From positions 124,001 through 188,000 of the forward strand of contig NZ_QTZO01000004.1 of the NCBI RefSeq assembly GCF_004025585.1: a DNA stretch of 64,000 nt, written 5' to 3'. Below are positions 36,174 through 45,184 of the stretch, piece by piece; the first letter of the stretch is position 1, and the number at the start of each line of letters is the position of its first letter. This DNA comes from Pseudodesulfovibrio sp. S3 (GTDB lineage Bacteria; Desulfobacterota; Desulfovibrionia; Desulfovibrionales; Desulfovibrionaceae). The notes beneath the pieces are model-generated. The model had not been told where the DNA came from. It did not search any database and saw only the letters and a list, made by a program, of their open reading frames with translations. Position numbers and translations under genes: made by a program.

Positions 36174-37118
36174 TTATTCTGTTGGTTTTGTTAATACGTT
36201 TGCCTTCATGCCTGAGGTTGCAAATACAATCAAGCCCATGAGTGTTGGCGGGATGAAGTTGAAGGCCCTGACGGTCAGGGCTATGGCCAGGGCGTCTGTC
36301 TTGGGGAGGCCGCTCCAGGTCAGGATGGCTACCATTGCTCCCTCGGTCATGCCGATGCCGCCCGGCAGACCGGGGATACTGAGTCCAAGGTAGACGGCGC
36401 CGTAGACGCCCAGTACCTGGGCTGCGGTCAGGTCGAGTTCCATGAGCCAAAGCGGGATGAGGCCGAGGTAGATGAAATTGCAGGCCCACAGGAGCACGGT
36501 TGATCCCAGGGGGGGCAGCATGGCCCGGCCTTGCATGGCCTGATGTATGGCGAGGGAAGTTTTCCTGACGGATTCGCGGAGGGTATCATTCGGGATAAAC
36601 CGCAACTCCAGGCCGTACTCAGGCATGCGTTGGACCATGTATATCAGCAGTCCCCAGCACAACAGGACAACCGCGATCAGGGGGAGACCGTACAGGCCCA
36701 ATCCGAAGACCACGGCTGTGGCCAGGGCGGTGACTGCAAGGACGTTGATGTCGAGGAACCGCTCCAGAAAGATGATGCCCATGGATTGCGAAAAACCCAG
36801 CGGCGATTTGCGCTTGAAGTAGACGGCCTTGGCTATTTCGCCGAGTTTGGCGGGCAGGATGTTGTTGATGGCGATGGCCAGAAGCGTGCCGAGCATGCTG
36901 AGGCCGGTTCCGAGTTTCCCTCTGGAGAGCTGGTTCAGGCGCAGGCCCATGAGCCCATAGATGGGGAACGTGGACCCAAGAACGATGATCATTCTGGGAA
37001 ATGAGCAGTGCGAAAAGGTTTCGGCCAGTTCCTGCCAGTCCACATCCGTGAAAAGATATACCACGCACGCGGCCAGGATGAGCAGCTGCAGGATTGTGAA
37101 GAGGATTTTTGTTTTCAT
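36174..37118 (-). CDS. UPF0104 / LPG-synthase-type membrane protein
   Basis: A 314-residue polytopic protein with about eight hydrophobic segments. It carries ILPAKLGEIAKAVYFKRK and LPGGIGMTEGAMVAILTWSG, features of the lysylphosphatidylglycerol synthase transmembrane region (UPF0104) family, some members of which flip lipids or lipid-linked sugars. It marks the right end of the glycan region. No close neighbour downstream; a 246-nt gap separates it from the radical SAM gene. Confidence 0.78.
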   Translation of the reverse strand: MKTKILFTILQLLILAACVVYLFTDVDWQELAETFSHCSFPRMIIVLGSTFPIYGLMGLRLNQLSRGKLGTGLSMLGTLLAIAINNILPAKLGEIAKAVYFKRKSPLGFSQSMGIIFLERFLDINVLAVTALATAVVFGLGLYGLPLIAVVLLCWGLLIYMVQRMPEYGLELRFIPNDTLRESVRKTSLAIHQAMQGRAMLPPLGSTVLLWACNFIYLGLIPLWLMELDLTAAQVLGVYGAVYLGLSIPGLPGGIGMTEGAMVAILTWSGLPKTDALAIALTVRAFNFIPPTLMGLIVFATSGMKANVLTKPTE

Positions 37119-37192
37119 GGCTGTGTTTCAACTCGGAATTGCAGGCATATATCTATGCTGTTCGGCCTTGTTTTGCAAATGGGAAGGCCATG

Positions 37193-37227
37193 AAAAAGGG
37201 GTTACGGCACCGCCGCAACCCCTTTTT
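37193..37227 (-). terminator. Bidirectional intrinsic terminator
   Basis: AAAAAGGGGTT and its complement AACCCCTTTTT flank an inner CGGC-ACC-GCCG stem, giving a long hairpin with A and T tails on the two sides. It lies just after the amino acid ABC ATPase gene stop (37249) and would end that leftward operon. Confidence 0.85.
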
Positions 37228-37248
37228 GTGAACGGGGATCAGGTCGAG

Positions 37249-37980
37249 CTAGAGGATCTGGCTCAGGAAGAGCTTGGTCCGGTCGTGTTCGGGGTTGGTG
37301 AAGAAGTGCTCGGGCGTGCCAACTTCCACGATCTTCCCTTCATCCATGAAGACCACGTGATCGGCCACCTCGCGGGCAAAGCCCATTTCATGGGTGACCA
37401 CGACCATGGTCATGCCTTCCTTGGCCAGGGTTTTCATGACGTCCAGGACCTCGCCGACCATTTCCGGGTCGAGCGCCGAGGTCGGCTCATCAAAAAGCAT
37501 GACCTTGGGGTTCATGGCCAGGGCGCGGGCAATGGCCACGCGCTGCATCTGGCCGCCGGAGAGCTGGGCGGGATAATTGTCCGCCTTGGCGTGGATGCCG
37601 ACCTTGTTGAGCAGGGTCATGGCCGTTTCCTTGGCTTCCTTCCTGCCGCGCTTGCGGACTGAGGTCTGCCCGATGGTGACGTTTTCCAACACGGTCAGGT
37701 GCGGGAAGAGGTTGAAGGATTGGAAGACCATGCCCACTTCCATGCGGACCTTGTTGATGTTGGTCTTGGGGTCGAGGACGTCCACTCCGTCGATCATGAT
37801 GTGACCGGCGTTGGCGTGTTCCAGACGGTTCAGGCAGCGCAGGAAGGTGGATTTGCCGGAACCGGACGGGCCGATGACGACGACCACCTCGCCCGGATTG
37901 ATGTGGTAGGACACATTGTGCAGGGCCTGGACCTCATGAGGGACGAAGAAGGTCTTGTATACGTTTTTGACATCTATCAT
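37249..37980 (-). CDS. glnQ: Polar amino acid ABC transporter, ATP-binding protein (GlnQ type)
   Basis: A 243-residue ABC ATPase. Walker [10 protein letters not shown], signature [16 protein letters not shown], Walker [15 protein letters not shown] and the switch His in VVVTHE are all intact. The length and [12 protein letters not shown] end match GlnQ/HisP. GGAGG lies upstream, inside the permease end, 3 nt from its stop. It powers uptake with the permease and binding protein upstream; substrate likely a polar amino acid. Confidence 0.94.
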   Translation of the reverse strand: MIDVKNVYKTFFVPHEVQALHNVSYHINPGEVVVVIGPSGSGKSTFLRCLNRLEHANAGHIMIDGVDVLDPKTNINKVRMEVGMVFQSFNLFPHLTVLENVTIGQTSVRKRGRKEAKETAMTLLNKVGIHAKADNYPAQLSGGQMQRVAIARALAMNPKVMLFDEPTSALDPEMVGEVLDVMKTLAKEGMTMVVVTHEMGFAREVADHVVFMDEGKIVEVGTPEHFFTNPEHDRTKLFLSQIL

Positions 37981-37983
37981 TAT

Positions 37984-38994
37984 TTAAGCCTCCGCTGTCC
38001 TTTTTTCGAGGTATTGGACGAACATGGACAGAGAGAATGTGATGACCAGGTACATGATCGCGCAGACGAACCAGAGTTCGTATGGCATGAGGCTCGTGGT
38101 GACAGCCTCGCGGGTGGCTTTGGTCAATTCGGGGATGGCGATGACGCCGAGCAGCGAGGAGTCCTTGATCAGGCTGATGAACTGTCCGGCCAGGGGAGGA
38201 AGGATACGCTTGAAAGCCTGGGGCAGGATGATCTTGCACATGGCGACGGATTTGGTCATGCCCAGCGAGCGAGCCGCTTCCATTTGCCCTCTGTTGATGG
38301 ACTGGATGCCTGCCCTGACGATTTCCGCCACGTAGGCCCCGGCGAAGATGGCCAGGGATGCGATGCCGAACCACAGAGACGGAACCTGCGGCAGGCCGGC
38401 CAGCGCCAGCAGGTTGTTGATGATGGTTCCGAGTACGAAGTACCACATGATGATCTGAACCAGAAGTGGTGTGCCTCGGATCAATTCGATGTAGGTTATG
38501 GCGGACCACTTGAGGAATGGGTTGATCGAGACGCGGGCCAGTCCGGTAAAGAGGCCCAACAGGATGCCGAGGATGATGGATACGAAACTGACCTCGATGG
38601 TGATCAGCAAACCATGCATCAACATGCCCATTTTCCCTTCTTCGAAAACCCCTATGGTGTCACCCATGAAAATGGTGTCGCCTTGGCTGACGCGGATGTC
38701 CGATCCGGGAACGGTGTAGAATTCGGAATCCCCGCCGCCCTGGACGATGACAACCGAGTCGCCACCCTTATGGGTGATGGAAGTGACTTCCCCTTCGATC
38801 TCAGCCTTTACTTTGACGGTGTCAACATAATAGAAATATTGGGGAATCCTGTTCCATCGCCAGATGTAGTTCGTCTGAGTGGTGGCCCAGTAGAAGCCAA
38901 AGCAGACGCAGGTGAGTGCGACGGCGTAGAAGGCTTTCCAAATGATCATCTTGTCGAACCTTTTTCGGGGTACGACCATTTCAGTATCAGTCAT
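37984..38994 (-). CDS. Polar amino acid ABC transporter permease with N-terminal extension
   Basis: A 336-residue permease. The core from about residue 120 has the HisMQ-type pattern: ELIRGTPLLVQIIMWYF, FAGAYVAEIVRAGIQSINRGQMEAARSLGM (EAA loop, contacting the ATPase) and SLIKDSSLLGVIAIPEL. Members are usually about 220 residues. The N-terminal 110 residues hold a hydrophobic helix (residues about 20-38) and a soluble, beta-rich segment before the core. The binding-protein gene upstream is separated by a strong terminator. Confidence 0.9.
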   Translation of the reverse strand: MTDTEMVVPRKRFDKMIIWKAFYAVALTCVCFGFYWATTQTNYIWRWNRIPQYFYYVDTVKVKAEIEGEVTSITHKGGDSVVIVQGGGDSEFYTVPGSDIRVSQGDTIFMGDTIGVFEEGKMGMLMHGLLITIEVSFVSIILGILLGLFTGLARVSINPFLKWSAITYIELIRGTPLLVQIIMWYFVLGTIINNLLALAGLPQVPSLWFGIASLAIFAGAYVAEIVRAGIQSINRGQMEAARSLGMTKSVAMCKIILPQAFKRILPPLAGQFISLIKDSSLLGVIAIPELTKATREAVTTSLMPYELWFVCAIMYLVITFSLSMFVQYLEKRTAEA

Positions 38995-39020
38995 TATTTA
39001 CTCGATGGGATTGGTGCGCG

Positions 39021-39054
39021 AAAAAAAACGGGGGTCGCACCAGGCGACCCCCGT
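39021..39054 (-). terminator. Intrinsic terminator within the ABC transporter operon
   Basis: ACGGGGGTCGC (39028-39038) and GCGACCCCCGT (39044-39054) form a perfect 11-bp stem with a 5-nt loop. Read leftward it is followed by eight T (A8 at 39021-39028). It lies between the binding protein stop (39070) and the permease start (38994), so only readthrough transcripts reach the permease and ATPase. Confidence 0.88.
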
Positions 39055-39069
39055 AAGATCATTCAATGC

Positions 39070-39939
39070 TTATTGGATTTCGTCGTACCAGTCGTTGGAA
39101 CCGAACCACTTGGTGTAGATGCGTTCGTAACGACCGTCGTTCTTGATCTGGACAATGAAGTTGTTCAGCCAGTTCAGGAAGTCCGGGTCACCCTTGTTGA
39201 TGGCCCAACCGAGCGGCTCGTAGGTGAAGGGTTCGTCCAGGAATTTCATGCCGGCTTCCTTGCCGCGTTGGGCAAAGAAGATGGAGGTCATGGGCAGGTC
39301 GTAGACGGTGGCGGTTGCCTTGCCGTTCAGGGCTTCCAGCATGGCCTGGTCTTCCATTTCAAAGGACTTGTAGGTGGCTTTGGGGAAGAGGCGTTTGGCA
39401 GCCTGCTCGCCGGTGGTGCCGAGCTTGGAGGTGATGATGACGCCTTCCTTGTTCAGGTCTTTCCAGGACGTGATAGTGTCAGCATCCTTGGCGGAGATCA
39501 AAGCGGTCTGACCGACGACGATGTAGGGGTTGGCGAAGTTGACCTTCAGGTTGCGTTCCTGGTTGATGGTCATGCCGGAGGCGATGAGGTCGTACTTGTC
39601 GGACAGGAGGCCGGGAATGATGCCGTCCCAGGCGGTGTTGATGATTTCGAGCTTGACGCCCATGGATTTGGCCATTTCCGTAACCATGTCCACGTCGAAA
39701 CCGACCACATTGCCTTTCTTGTCGGTCATTTCAAAGGGCATGTAGCCGGCTTCGAGACCTACGCGCAGGGTGCCGCTTTGGACGATTTTTTCAAGGGTGG
39801 AAGCTTTCTGAAGCTCGAGACGGACATTGATGTCCTCTTTGGGAGCGGTGGCAGCAGCATTTTCAGCAGGCTGTTGGCTGCATGCAAACAAGAAGACCAG
39901 CGTGGTCATCACTGCGATCAGGGTAAAAATCCGTTTCAT
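39070..39939 (-). CDS. Amino acid ABC transporter substrate-binding lipoprotein
   Basis: A 289-residue periplasmic binding protein (SBP_bac_3 type). N-terminal lipoprotein signal ends at LFAC with lipid Cys20. The body has GTLRVGLEAGYMPFEMTDKKGNVVGFDVDMV, NQERNLKVNFANPY and GTTGEQAAKRLFP. GGAGG precedes the ATG. Specificity for a polar amino acid is inferred from the partners. Confidence 0.93.
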   Translation of the reverse strand: MKRIFTLIAVMTTLVFLFACSQQPAENAAATAPKEDINVRLELQKASTLEKIVQSGTLRVGLEAGYMPFEMTDKKGNVVGFDVDMVTEMAKSMGVKLEIINTAWDGIIPGLLSDKYDLIASGMTINQERNLKVNFANPYIVVGQTALISAKDADTITSWKDLNKEGVIITSKLGTTGEQAAKRLFPKATYKSFEMEDQAMLEALNGKATATVYDLPMTSIFFAQRGKEAGMKFLDEPFTYEPLGWAINKGDPDFLNWLNNFIVQIKNDGRYERIYTKWFGSNDWYDEIQ

Positions 39940-40364
39940 CCTTTCCTCCAGGTGAAATAAGGTGGTTGATATTTGTCAGCTTTGAAACGTCGTCCGGGTT
40001 AAAACGACATCCAATCCTTTGGGTTCTAGACAACCGTCTCCCTGATTGCACATTTTTGTTCTCAGAGCGACAGTTCTCTATAGCTGCAACGGGATAAAAA
40101 TTCAAGAAAGTTTTCCGTAGTTGCTGCTTGTATTGAAATGAGAAATGTCAGAGACATGTATTGTGAATTCTTGCCATTCCGATCGAGAGTCTTTTTTTCG
40201 GCGTGAAGTGCAAGCCCTGCTCAAGGAGTCGGAGTCTGGCGAATATTTGCGTTGAACTACTAGGTCATATATTTCGATTCAATTCGAGAGTCTTTTGGTG
40301 TAGGTTGATATTGTTTGAGAAAAGACGTCGTATGCCCCAATTCAGGTGTATAGAGGGAATTCAG
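39940..40364. other. Divergent intergenic region
   Basis: 425 nt between the ABC transporter operon (leftward) and the histidine kinase gene (rightward). It should carry both promoters. No consensus -35/-10 pair, RNA gene or repeat stood out; an open frame through 40203-40364 continues into the kinase gene but lacks a ribosome site. Confidence 0.55.
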
Positions 40365-41936
40365 ATGCCAACGGAAAGAATTTTGCTCGTGGAAGATGAT
40401 GCCGTAGCCCAACTTGATATTCAAGCCGCTTTGGGGCGGGTCGGCTATACCTTGATAGGCATGGCCAGCAGCGGCGAACGGGCTGTCGAGCTTGCGGATT
40501 CACTCAACCCGGACATGGTTTTGATGGATATCCGGCTTGAGGGCGAGATGGACGGCCTGGAAGCGGCAAGCGAAATTTCCCGCCGGTTCGACATTCCGGT
40601 CATCTACCTGACGGTTGCCATCGACGATGAGACCCTGCATTGGGCCAAGGTGAGCGGGCCGTTCGGGTATCTGCTCAAGCCGGTGGACCACCACGAACTT
40701 CGGTCGGCTATCGAGGTGGGGCTGTACAAGCATCAGATGGAACGGGAACTGCGCAAGGCGAAGCGGGCCGCTGAGGCGGCCAGCCGAGCCAAGACCTCTT
40801 TCCTGGCAACGGTGAGCCATGAGTTGCGGACGCCCATGAATGGCGTGCTCGGCATGACCGAACTGCTGCTCATGTCCGATTTGGGCGATCCATATCGCGA
40901 GAGCGTTCAGCTCATCAAGGAATCTTCTTTGGCGTTGCTGTCGGTGCTCAATCAGATCATTGATTATTCGAAGCTTGAGACCAGCGCTCTCAAAATGCGC
41001 ATAATCGATTTCAGGCTGGAGGACATGGTGTCCGGAGTGCTTTCCCAGTACCAGCGTTCCTCCAAGGCCAAGGGCGTAAACCTGAAGTACTCCATTGATC
41101 CGGCCATCCCGGGTTGGGTCCGGGGAGATTCCACCAAGCTGCGTCAGGTGCTCGGCAATCTTGTCAACAATGCCGTCAAGTTCACTGCATCGGGCCAGAT
41201 TCTGGTGGATGTTTCTCCCGCCACCAACGGTGATGTCAGACGGGCCGTCAACAATGACGACGAGTTGGCGGTGCAGATTCTGGTACAGGATAGCGGCATC
41301 GGTATCCCCTCTGATAAACTTGAAGACATTTTCGAGAGTTTCAAGCAGGCCGAAGATCATCTTTTCCATACTTCGGGAGGACTTGGCCTGGGGTTGGCCA
41401 TCGTCAATCGCTTGACCTTGTTCCTGGGAGGCTCTGTCCGTTGTTCCAGTGTGGAGGGCAGGGGGAGTATTTTCTCTGTTGTCATTCCCCTGGAAAGAAG
41501 CCGGTACGAGCTGCATGCCCCTTCGGCAATGGTTCTTGGCGGGGAATCTCCGCTCAAGGGAGCAAACATCCTGGTGGCAGAGGACGATTTGATCAATCAG
41601 CGGTATATCGTCCGGTTGTTGGAGAAGATGGGCTGTGCGGTCGTCCTGGCCGAGGATGGATTGCAGGCAGTGGAGGCGCTCAAGGAACGGCGGTTTGACA
41701 TCGTCTTCATGGATGTGGAGATGCCGAACATGAACGGTATCGAGGCTACCAAGCTCATCCGCAAGGTGGATACCGGATGCCTCAACCCAAAGGTTCCCAT
41801 CATCGCCTTGACGGCCCACGCCATGTGGGGAGACCAGCAACGGTGCATTCATGCGGGGATGGACGACTATGTTTCCAAGCCGGTTGACATTGACACCATC
41901 GCCGCAATCATACAATCAACTCTGGAGAAGGAATAA
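40365..41936 (+). CDS. Hybrid sensor histidine kinase/response regulator (REC-HisKA-HATPase-REC)
   Basis: A 523-residue cytosolic protein without transmembrane segments. An N-terminal receiver (phospho-acceptor Asp55 in VLMDIRL, Lys105) is followed by a coiled linker and a HisKA dimerisation domain with His152 in FLATVSHELRTPMNG. The HATPase has NAVKFT, DSGIGIP and GGLGLGLAI. A C-terminal receiver has MDVEMPNMNG. ATG at 40365 has AGAGGG 8 nt upstream. The signal probably enters through the first receiver by phosphotransfer. No partner sensor is adjacent. Confidence 0.88.
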   Translation: MPTERILLVEDDAVAQLDIQAALGRVGYTLIGMASSGERAVELADSLNPDMVLMDIRLEGEMDGLEAASEISRRFDIPVIYLTVAIDDETLHWAKVSGPFGYLLKPVDHHELRSAIEVGLYKHQMERELRKAKRAAEAASRAKTSFLATVSHELRTPMNGVLGMTELLLMSDLGDPYRESVQLIKESSLALLSVLNQIIDYSKLETSALKMRIIDFRLEDMVSGVLSQYQRSSKAKGVNLKYSIDPAIPGWVRGDSTKLRQVLGNLVNNAVKFTASGQILVDVSPATNGDVRRAVNNDDELAVQILVQDSGIGIPSDKLEDIFESFKQAEDHLFHTSGGLGLGLAIVNRLTLFLGGSVRCSSVEGRGSIFSVVIPLERSRYELHAPSAMVLGGESPLKGANILVAEDDLINQRYIVRLLEKMGCAVVLAEDGLQAVEALKERRFDIVFMDVEMPNMNGIEATKLIRKVDTGCLNPKVPIIALTAHAMWGDQQRCIHAGMDDYVSKPVDIDTIAAIIQSTLEKE

Positions 41937-41977
41937 AAAAAGTTTAGACAGGGTTTCCCCTTGGAGAATAATTACAT

Positions 41978-43090
41978 ATGAGCGATAAAAACGGTACGGT
42001 CCCCCTGCTTGATGGCGGCATCTACAAGGTGTTTTTCATCATCCTTTTCTTGTTTTCCCTGTATCTTGGGTTTGCCCTTATCGAGCCCTTCATGCACACG
42101 CTCATCTTTTCCACCGTGCTTGCCGTGCTGTTTACGCCGGTCTTCACCTGGGCGTTGAATCTGTGCAAGGGGCGACGTACCCTCGCTTCTGCCCTGACCG
42201 TAGGCATCATCGTTTTTGCACTGCTCCTGCCCATGACCTTCCTGATCATGGCCTTGATCAGTCAGGGCGTTGAGTCGTTGGTGGCATTGAACGCCTGGAT
42301 CGTGCAGGGAACCTACAAGACCTTTCTCAGTATTGAAATGATGGACAAGTACATTGCCATGGTCCATGAAGCGCTCCCGTTTCTGCGTATTGACGAAGTT
42401 GATATCCAGGCGGGTGTCCTTCAGTATTCCAGGGAATTTGCCCAGAGCATGTTGGCCTTCGGCACCAGTCTGGCCCGAGACGGCGCAAAGTTGATACTGC
42501 ACTTCCTGCTGATGGTTTTCATCCTGTTCTATTTCATGCGCGACGGAACCAAGATGGTCGCGTATATCAAGCACCTGTCGCCGCTCAGGCCGCGGCAGGA
42601 GGACTATATCATCGAAAGCCTCAAGCGCGTGGCCCGGGGGGTGCTCATGGGCTGCCTTCTGGTGGCTCTGCTTCAGGGATTTGCCGGGGGTATAGGACTG
42701 GCCGTGGTCGGCATTCCCGCCTTTTTCTGGGGCGGCATGATGGCCCTTTCCTCCTTGATTCCGGTCGTGGGGACCGGGTTGGTATGGGTACCATCCGTGC
42801 TGTATCTCTTCTTTGTCGGTGATTGGAAAATGGCTCTGTTTCTGTCTTTGTGGTGCGGCATATTCGTGGTCGGCATCGACACGATTCTGCGGCCGATATT
42901 CATGCGTGAGGCTGCCCGCGTGTCGACCTTCTACATCTTTCTCGCCATCCTTGGCGGCATTTATTCCTTCGGGATGCTGGGTATTTTTTATGGTCCCCTC
43001 ATCCTGAGTTTCGTCATGGTCATGTTGCAGATCTATATTGAGGAGTATGCTGAGGATCTCAAGGATATCGATGACGGAGCCTGCGAATGA
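41978..43090 (+). CDS. AI-2E family transporter
   Basis: A 370-residue membrane protein of the AI-2E/PerM/YdiK family, with seven or eight hydrophobic segments and family stretches FFWGGMMALSSLIPVVGTGLVWVP and FMREAARVSTFYIFLAILGGIYSFGMLGIFYGPLIL. Members have been linked to signal or ion export, so the name is not a substrate call. The stop overlaps the mltA start (ATGA). Confidence 0.85.
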   Translation: MSDKNGTVPLLDGGIYKVFFIILFLFSLYLGFALIEPFMHTLIFSTVLAVLFTPVFTWALNLCKGRRTLASALTVGIIVFALLLPMTFLIMALISQGVESLVALNAWIVQGTYKTFLSIEMMDKYIAMVHEALPFLRIDEVDIQAGVLQYSREFAQSMLAFGTSLARDGAKLILHFLLMVFILFYFMRDGTKMVAYIKHLSPLRPRQEDYIIESLKRVARGVLMGCLLVALLQGFAGGIGLAVVGIPAFFWGGMMALSSLIPVVGTGLVWVPSVLYLFFVGDWKMALFLSLWCGIFVVGIDTILRPIFMREAARVSTFYIFLAILGGIYSFGMLGIFYGPLILSFVMVMLQIYIEEYAEDLKDIDDGACE

Positions 43091-44304
43091 TGACCAGATT
43101 GATCCTTTCCTGTGTCCTTGTTGTCGTGTTGCTGGTGGTCGGAGGCTGTGGCCCTGAAACCCCAAGGCCGCTCCCTGTCTTTGAAAAACCGACTTTTGTG
43201 CCTCTTGATGACGACGCGGCCAAGAATCTGTCGGTGCATCTCTCCACCCGTTTGCAGGGATTCGATTCATGGTCGGCCTTGCGGCCCGGTCTTGAGGACA
43301 ATCTGAGGTATATCCGGTCACGCCCGCAGGACGCGGTTTGCGTTAACCAGCCCGGATTGACGTTGACCTGGGGACAATTGGCCTCGTCCGTGTCGGAGTT
43401 GCTGGATATGCTTGAAGAGGTGGGAAGCGACCCGTCTCTGGTGGCCGAACGATTCCAATGGCTCAAGCTTGAGCCGGGAACGCTGCTCACCGGGTATTAC
43501 GAACCATGGCTGGCAGCCTCACTGACCCCGGATGAACGGTTCAAGTATCCGCTTTACGGTGTGCCTGATGATCTCCTGGTCGTTGACCTGGGACGTTTTC
43601 ATCCTCGCTGGAATGGCCAGAAGCTGGTCTATCGGCAGGGGGAGCATGGCATCGAGCCGTATCATGACCGGGAAGCCATCGACGCGGGCGGCGTCCTGAA
43701 CGGGCAGGAGATAGCCTGGACCGATGATCCCGTGGATGTCTTTTTCCTGCAGATACAAGGGTCGGGCAGACTCGACCTGCCTGACGGCTCCTCCAAGCAT
43801 ATCCTTTATAGTGGCAAGAATGGGCTTCAGTACGTCTCCATAGGGCGTATACTCATCGAAAGAGGGTACATTCCCAAGGAAGAGATGAGTATGCAACGTA
43901 TCCGCAGCTTCCTGAACGACAACCCGGACATTGCCAGGGAGATCCTCTTCACGAATCCGAGCTATGTCTTTTTCCATTTGGCGGACAAGGGGCCTTTCGG
44001 TTCCATCGGGTCGATCCTGACGCCCAGGGTCAGCGTGGCAGTTGATCGGAATATGATTCCCCTTGGCAGTGTGGTGGCGCTCAAGACGGCTTTGATGAAT
44101 TATGAAACTGGTGCGGTTGATCCCTTCCTCTCTTTGATGTTGGCCCAGGACACAGGGGGTGCCATACAGGGGACGCGCATGGATTTGTTCTGCGGCTCCG
44201 GCGAAGAAGCCGAATCCCTGGCCGGTCACCTTCAGGAAGGGTCGGAAGTGTTCATGCTGGTCAGCAAGCGGGTGCTTTCAGCACTCCCCGGCAATGGCAA
44301 TTGA
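43087..44304 (+). CDS. mltA: Membrane-bound lytic murein transglycosylase A
   Basis: A 405-residue lipoprotein: the signal ends at VVGGC (Cys21). The MltA domain (GTLLTGYYEPWL; FFLQIQGSGRLDLPDG) is followed by a 3D domain with the catalytic Asp in AQDTGGAIQGTRMDLFCG. It cleaves peptidoglycan at the outer membrane inner face. Length is close to E. coli MltA (about 365). Overlaps the AI-2E transporter gene by 4 nt. Confidence 0.9.
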   Translation: MMTRLILSCVLVVVLLVVGGCGPETPRPLPVFEKPTFVPLDDDAAKNLSVHLSTRLQGFDSWSALRPGLEDNLRYIRSRPQDAVCVNQPGLTLTWGQLASSVSELLDMLEEVGSDPSLVAERFQWLKLEPGTLLTGYYEPWLAASLTPDERFKYPLYGVPDDLLVVDLGRFHPRWNGQKLVYRQGEHGIEPYHDREAIDAGGVLNGQEIAWTDDPVDVFFLQIQGSGRLDLPDGSSKHILYSGKNGLQYVSIGRILIERGYIPKEEMSMQRIRSFLNDNPDIAREILFTNPSYVFFHLADKGPFGSIGSILTPRVSVAVDRNMIPLGSVVALKTALMNYETGAVDPFLSLMLAQDTGGAIQGTRMDLFCGSGEEAESLAGHLQEGSEVFMLVSKRVLSALPGNGN

Positions 44305-44340
44305 GCTTCATGACACATATTACAAAGGCGGAGGTGGTTG

Positions 44341-44742
44341 ATGCAGTATGTAGCATTTATTGAAGAGGAGAAACGCGGATATTCCGTGACTTTTCCAGAT
44401 ATCCCGGAATGCACGACCTTCGGCGATAATCTTGATGAAGCTGTGGATCACGCGCATGAAGCCCTTGCAATGTTCGTTGAATCTCTTGTTGGGGCGAATG
44501 AACCTCTTCCCCCGCCCTCAAAGAAGAAGGAATTGCTCGCTCAACTTGAAGGTAAGGAGATAAAAGCCATCAATATCTCTGTTGAAGGTGATGGGAGCGA
44601 CTTTGAAGAGTTCGAAATGGTCATGCATGCCCATCTTTTGGGCCGAATTGAGAAGTATTGCCGTCAATATGGCATTTCCCCGGCTGATTTTTTGGCCGCA
44701 GCGGCGAGAGAAGCCATCAAGTCCGACATTTTCTCTGAATAA
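44341..44742 (+). CDS. hicB: HicB-type antitoxin-like protein (orphan)
   Basis: A 133-residue HicB-like protein. The N-terminal half (EEEKRGYSVTFPDIPECTTFGDNLDEAVDHAHEALAMFVE) is the partial-RNase-H fold of HicB. The C-terminal half (GRIEKYCRQYGISPADFLAAAAREAI) looks like a ribbon-helix-helix DNA-binding domain. GGAGG precedes ATG 44341. No hicA toxin gene of usual size is visible on either side, so it may act as a solitary regulator. Confidence 0.75.
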   Translation: MQYVAFIEEEKRGYSVTFPDIPECTTFGDNLDEAVDHAHEALAMFVESLVGANEPLPPPSKKKELLAQLEGKEIKAINISVEGDGSDFEEFEMVMHAHLLGRIEKYCRQYGISPADFLAAAAREAIKSDIFSE

Positions 44743-44784
44743 CACATCTGAAAACGTCTTCTTTTAGTCAAATTTAGGTTTTGT

Positions 44785-44826
44785 CCCCAAGAATCGAAAA
44801 AAGGATTTATCCTGTCTTTCTTGGGG
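44785..44826 (+). terminator. Possible terminator hairpin after hicB
   Basis: CCCCAAGAA (44785-44793) and TTCTTGGGG (44818-44826) form a 9-bp stem, with an inner AGGAT/ATCCT hairpin in the loop. No T run follows directly, so the terminator role is uncertain. Confidence 0.4.
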
Positions 44827-44860
44827 GCTAGCACCCTTTTGTCGTGTCCATAATTATTGA

Positions 44861-44889
44861 TTTACAAAATTGTTAAAAGTTATTAATAT
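44861..44889 (+). promoter_or_regulatory. Putative promoter of the glutamate synthase leader
   Basis: TTTACA (44861-44866) and TAATAT (44884-44889) with a 17-nt spacer, a near-consensus sigma-70 promoter. The transcript would begin near 44896 and meet the terminator at 45058 after about 160 nt. Confidence 0.55.
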
Positions 44890-44895
44890 GTTGTG

Positions 44896-45058
44896 GTTGC
44901 AGCGTTAGTGTTTTTGATCTAGGGTGACCTTTCGGGAGTTGCTTAGCTGAAAATGTACAAGGCGGCAGCAGATAGTTCATTGGAAATTGCATTATTGTCA
45001 AATATTGTGCTTGAGAGCCTGCAGAGATCGAGATCCCACTCAATCCGCAGGCTTTTTT
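44896..45058 (+). ncRNA. Candidate leader RNA or small RNA
   Basis: A transcript of about 160 nt is predicted between the promoter above and the terminator below. It could be an attenuated 5' leader of the glutamate synthase operon or a stand-alone small RNA. No known riboswitch was recognised. Prediction from flanking signals only. Confidence 0.35.
45016..45058 (+). terminator. Intrinsic terminator upstream of glutamate synthase
   Basis: AGCCTGC (45016-45022) pairs with GCAGGCT (45047-45053), followed by a T6 run to 45058. The loop is 24 nt and contains GAGATCGAGATC. It lies in the operon leader, consistent with attenuation or with the end of a small RNA. Confidence 0.65.
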
Positions 45059-45184
45059 ACCCATGCTGCTTGTTCCCGTGGATTTACTGATTCTTTTGAA
45101 AGAGTTGATGTTTTCGTTGGCAGTCCGCGTCCATACTGTCTTGTTTGCGCGGGCAGGGATTTTTAACTGTGGAGTGATCATACC

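Larger units (their letters stand above)
44743..45184 (+). other. Intergenic leader region before glutamate synthase
   Basis: 442 nt with no gene. It holds a structured hairpin after hicB, a near-consensus promoter at 44861-44889, and an intrinsic terminator at 45016-45058 placed about 127 nt before the glutamate synthase start. See the separate entries. Confidence 0.7.

Noticed and set aside
37699-39960. 753-codon open frame on the plus strand opposite the ABC transporter genes
   Set aside because: It runs through the terminators and opposite three well-matched transporter genes; no domain is visible.
44743-45184. Glutamine-riboswitch or known leader motif upstream of glutamate synthase
   Set aside because: The conserved glnA-type core was not found by eye; only promoter and terminator signals support a leader.
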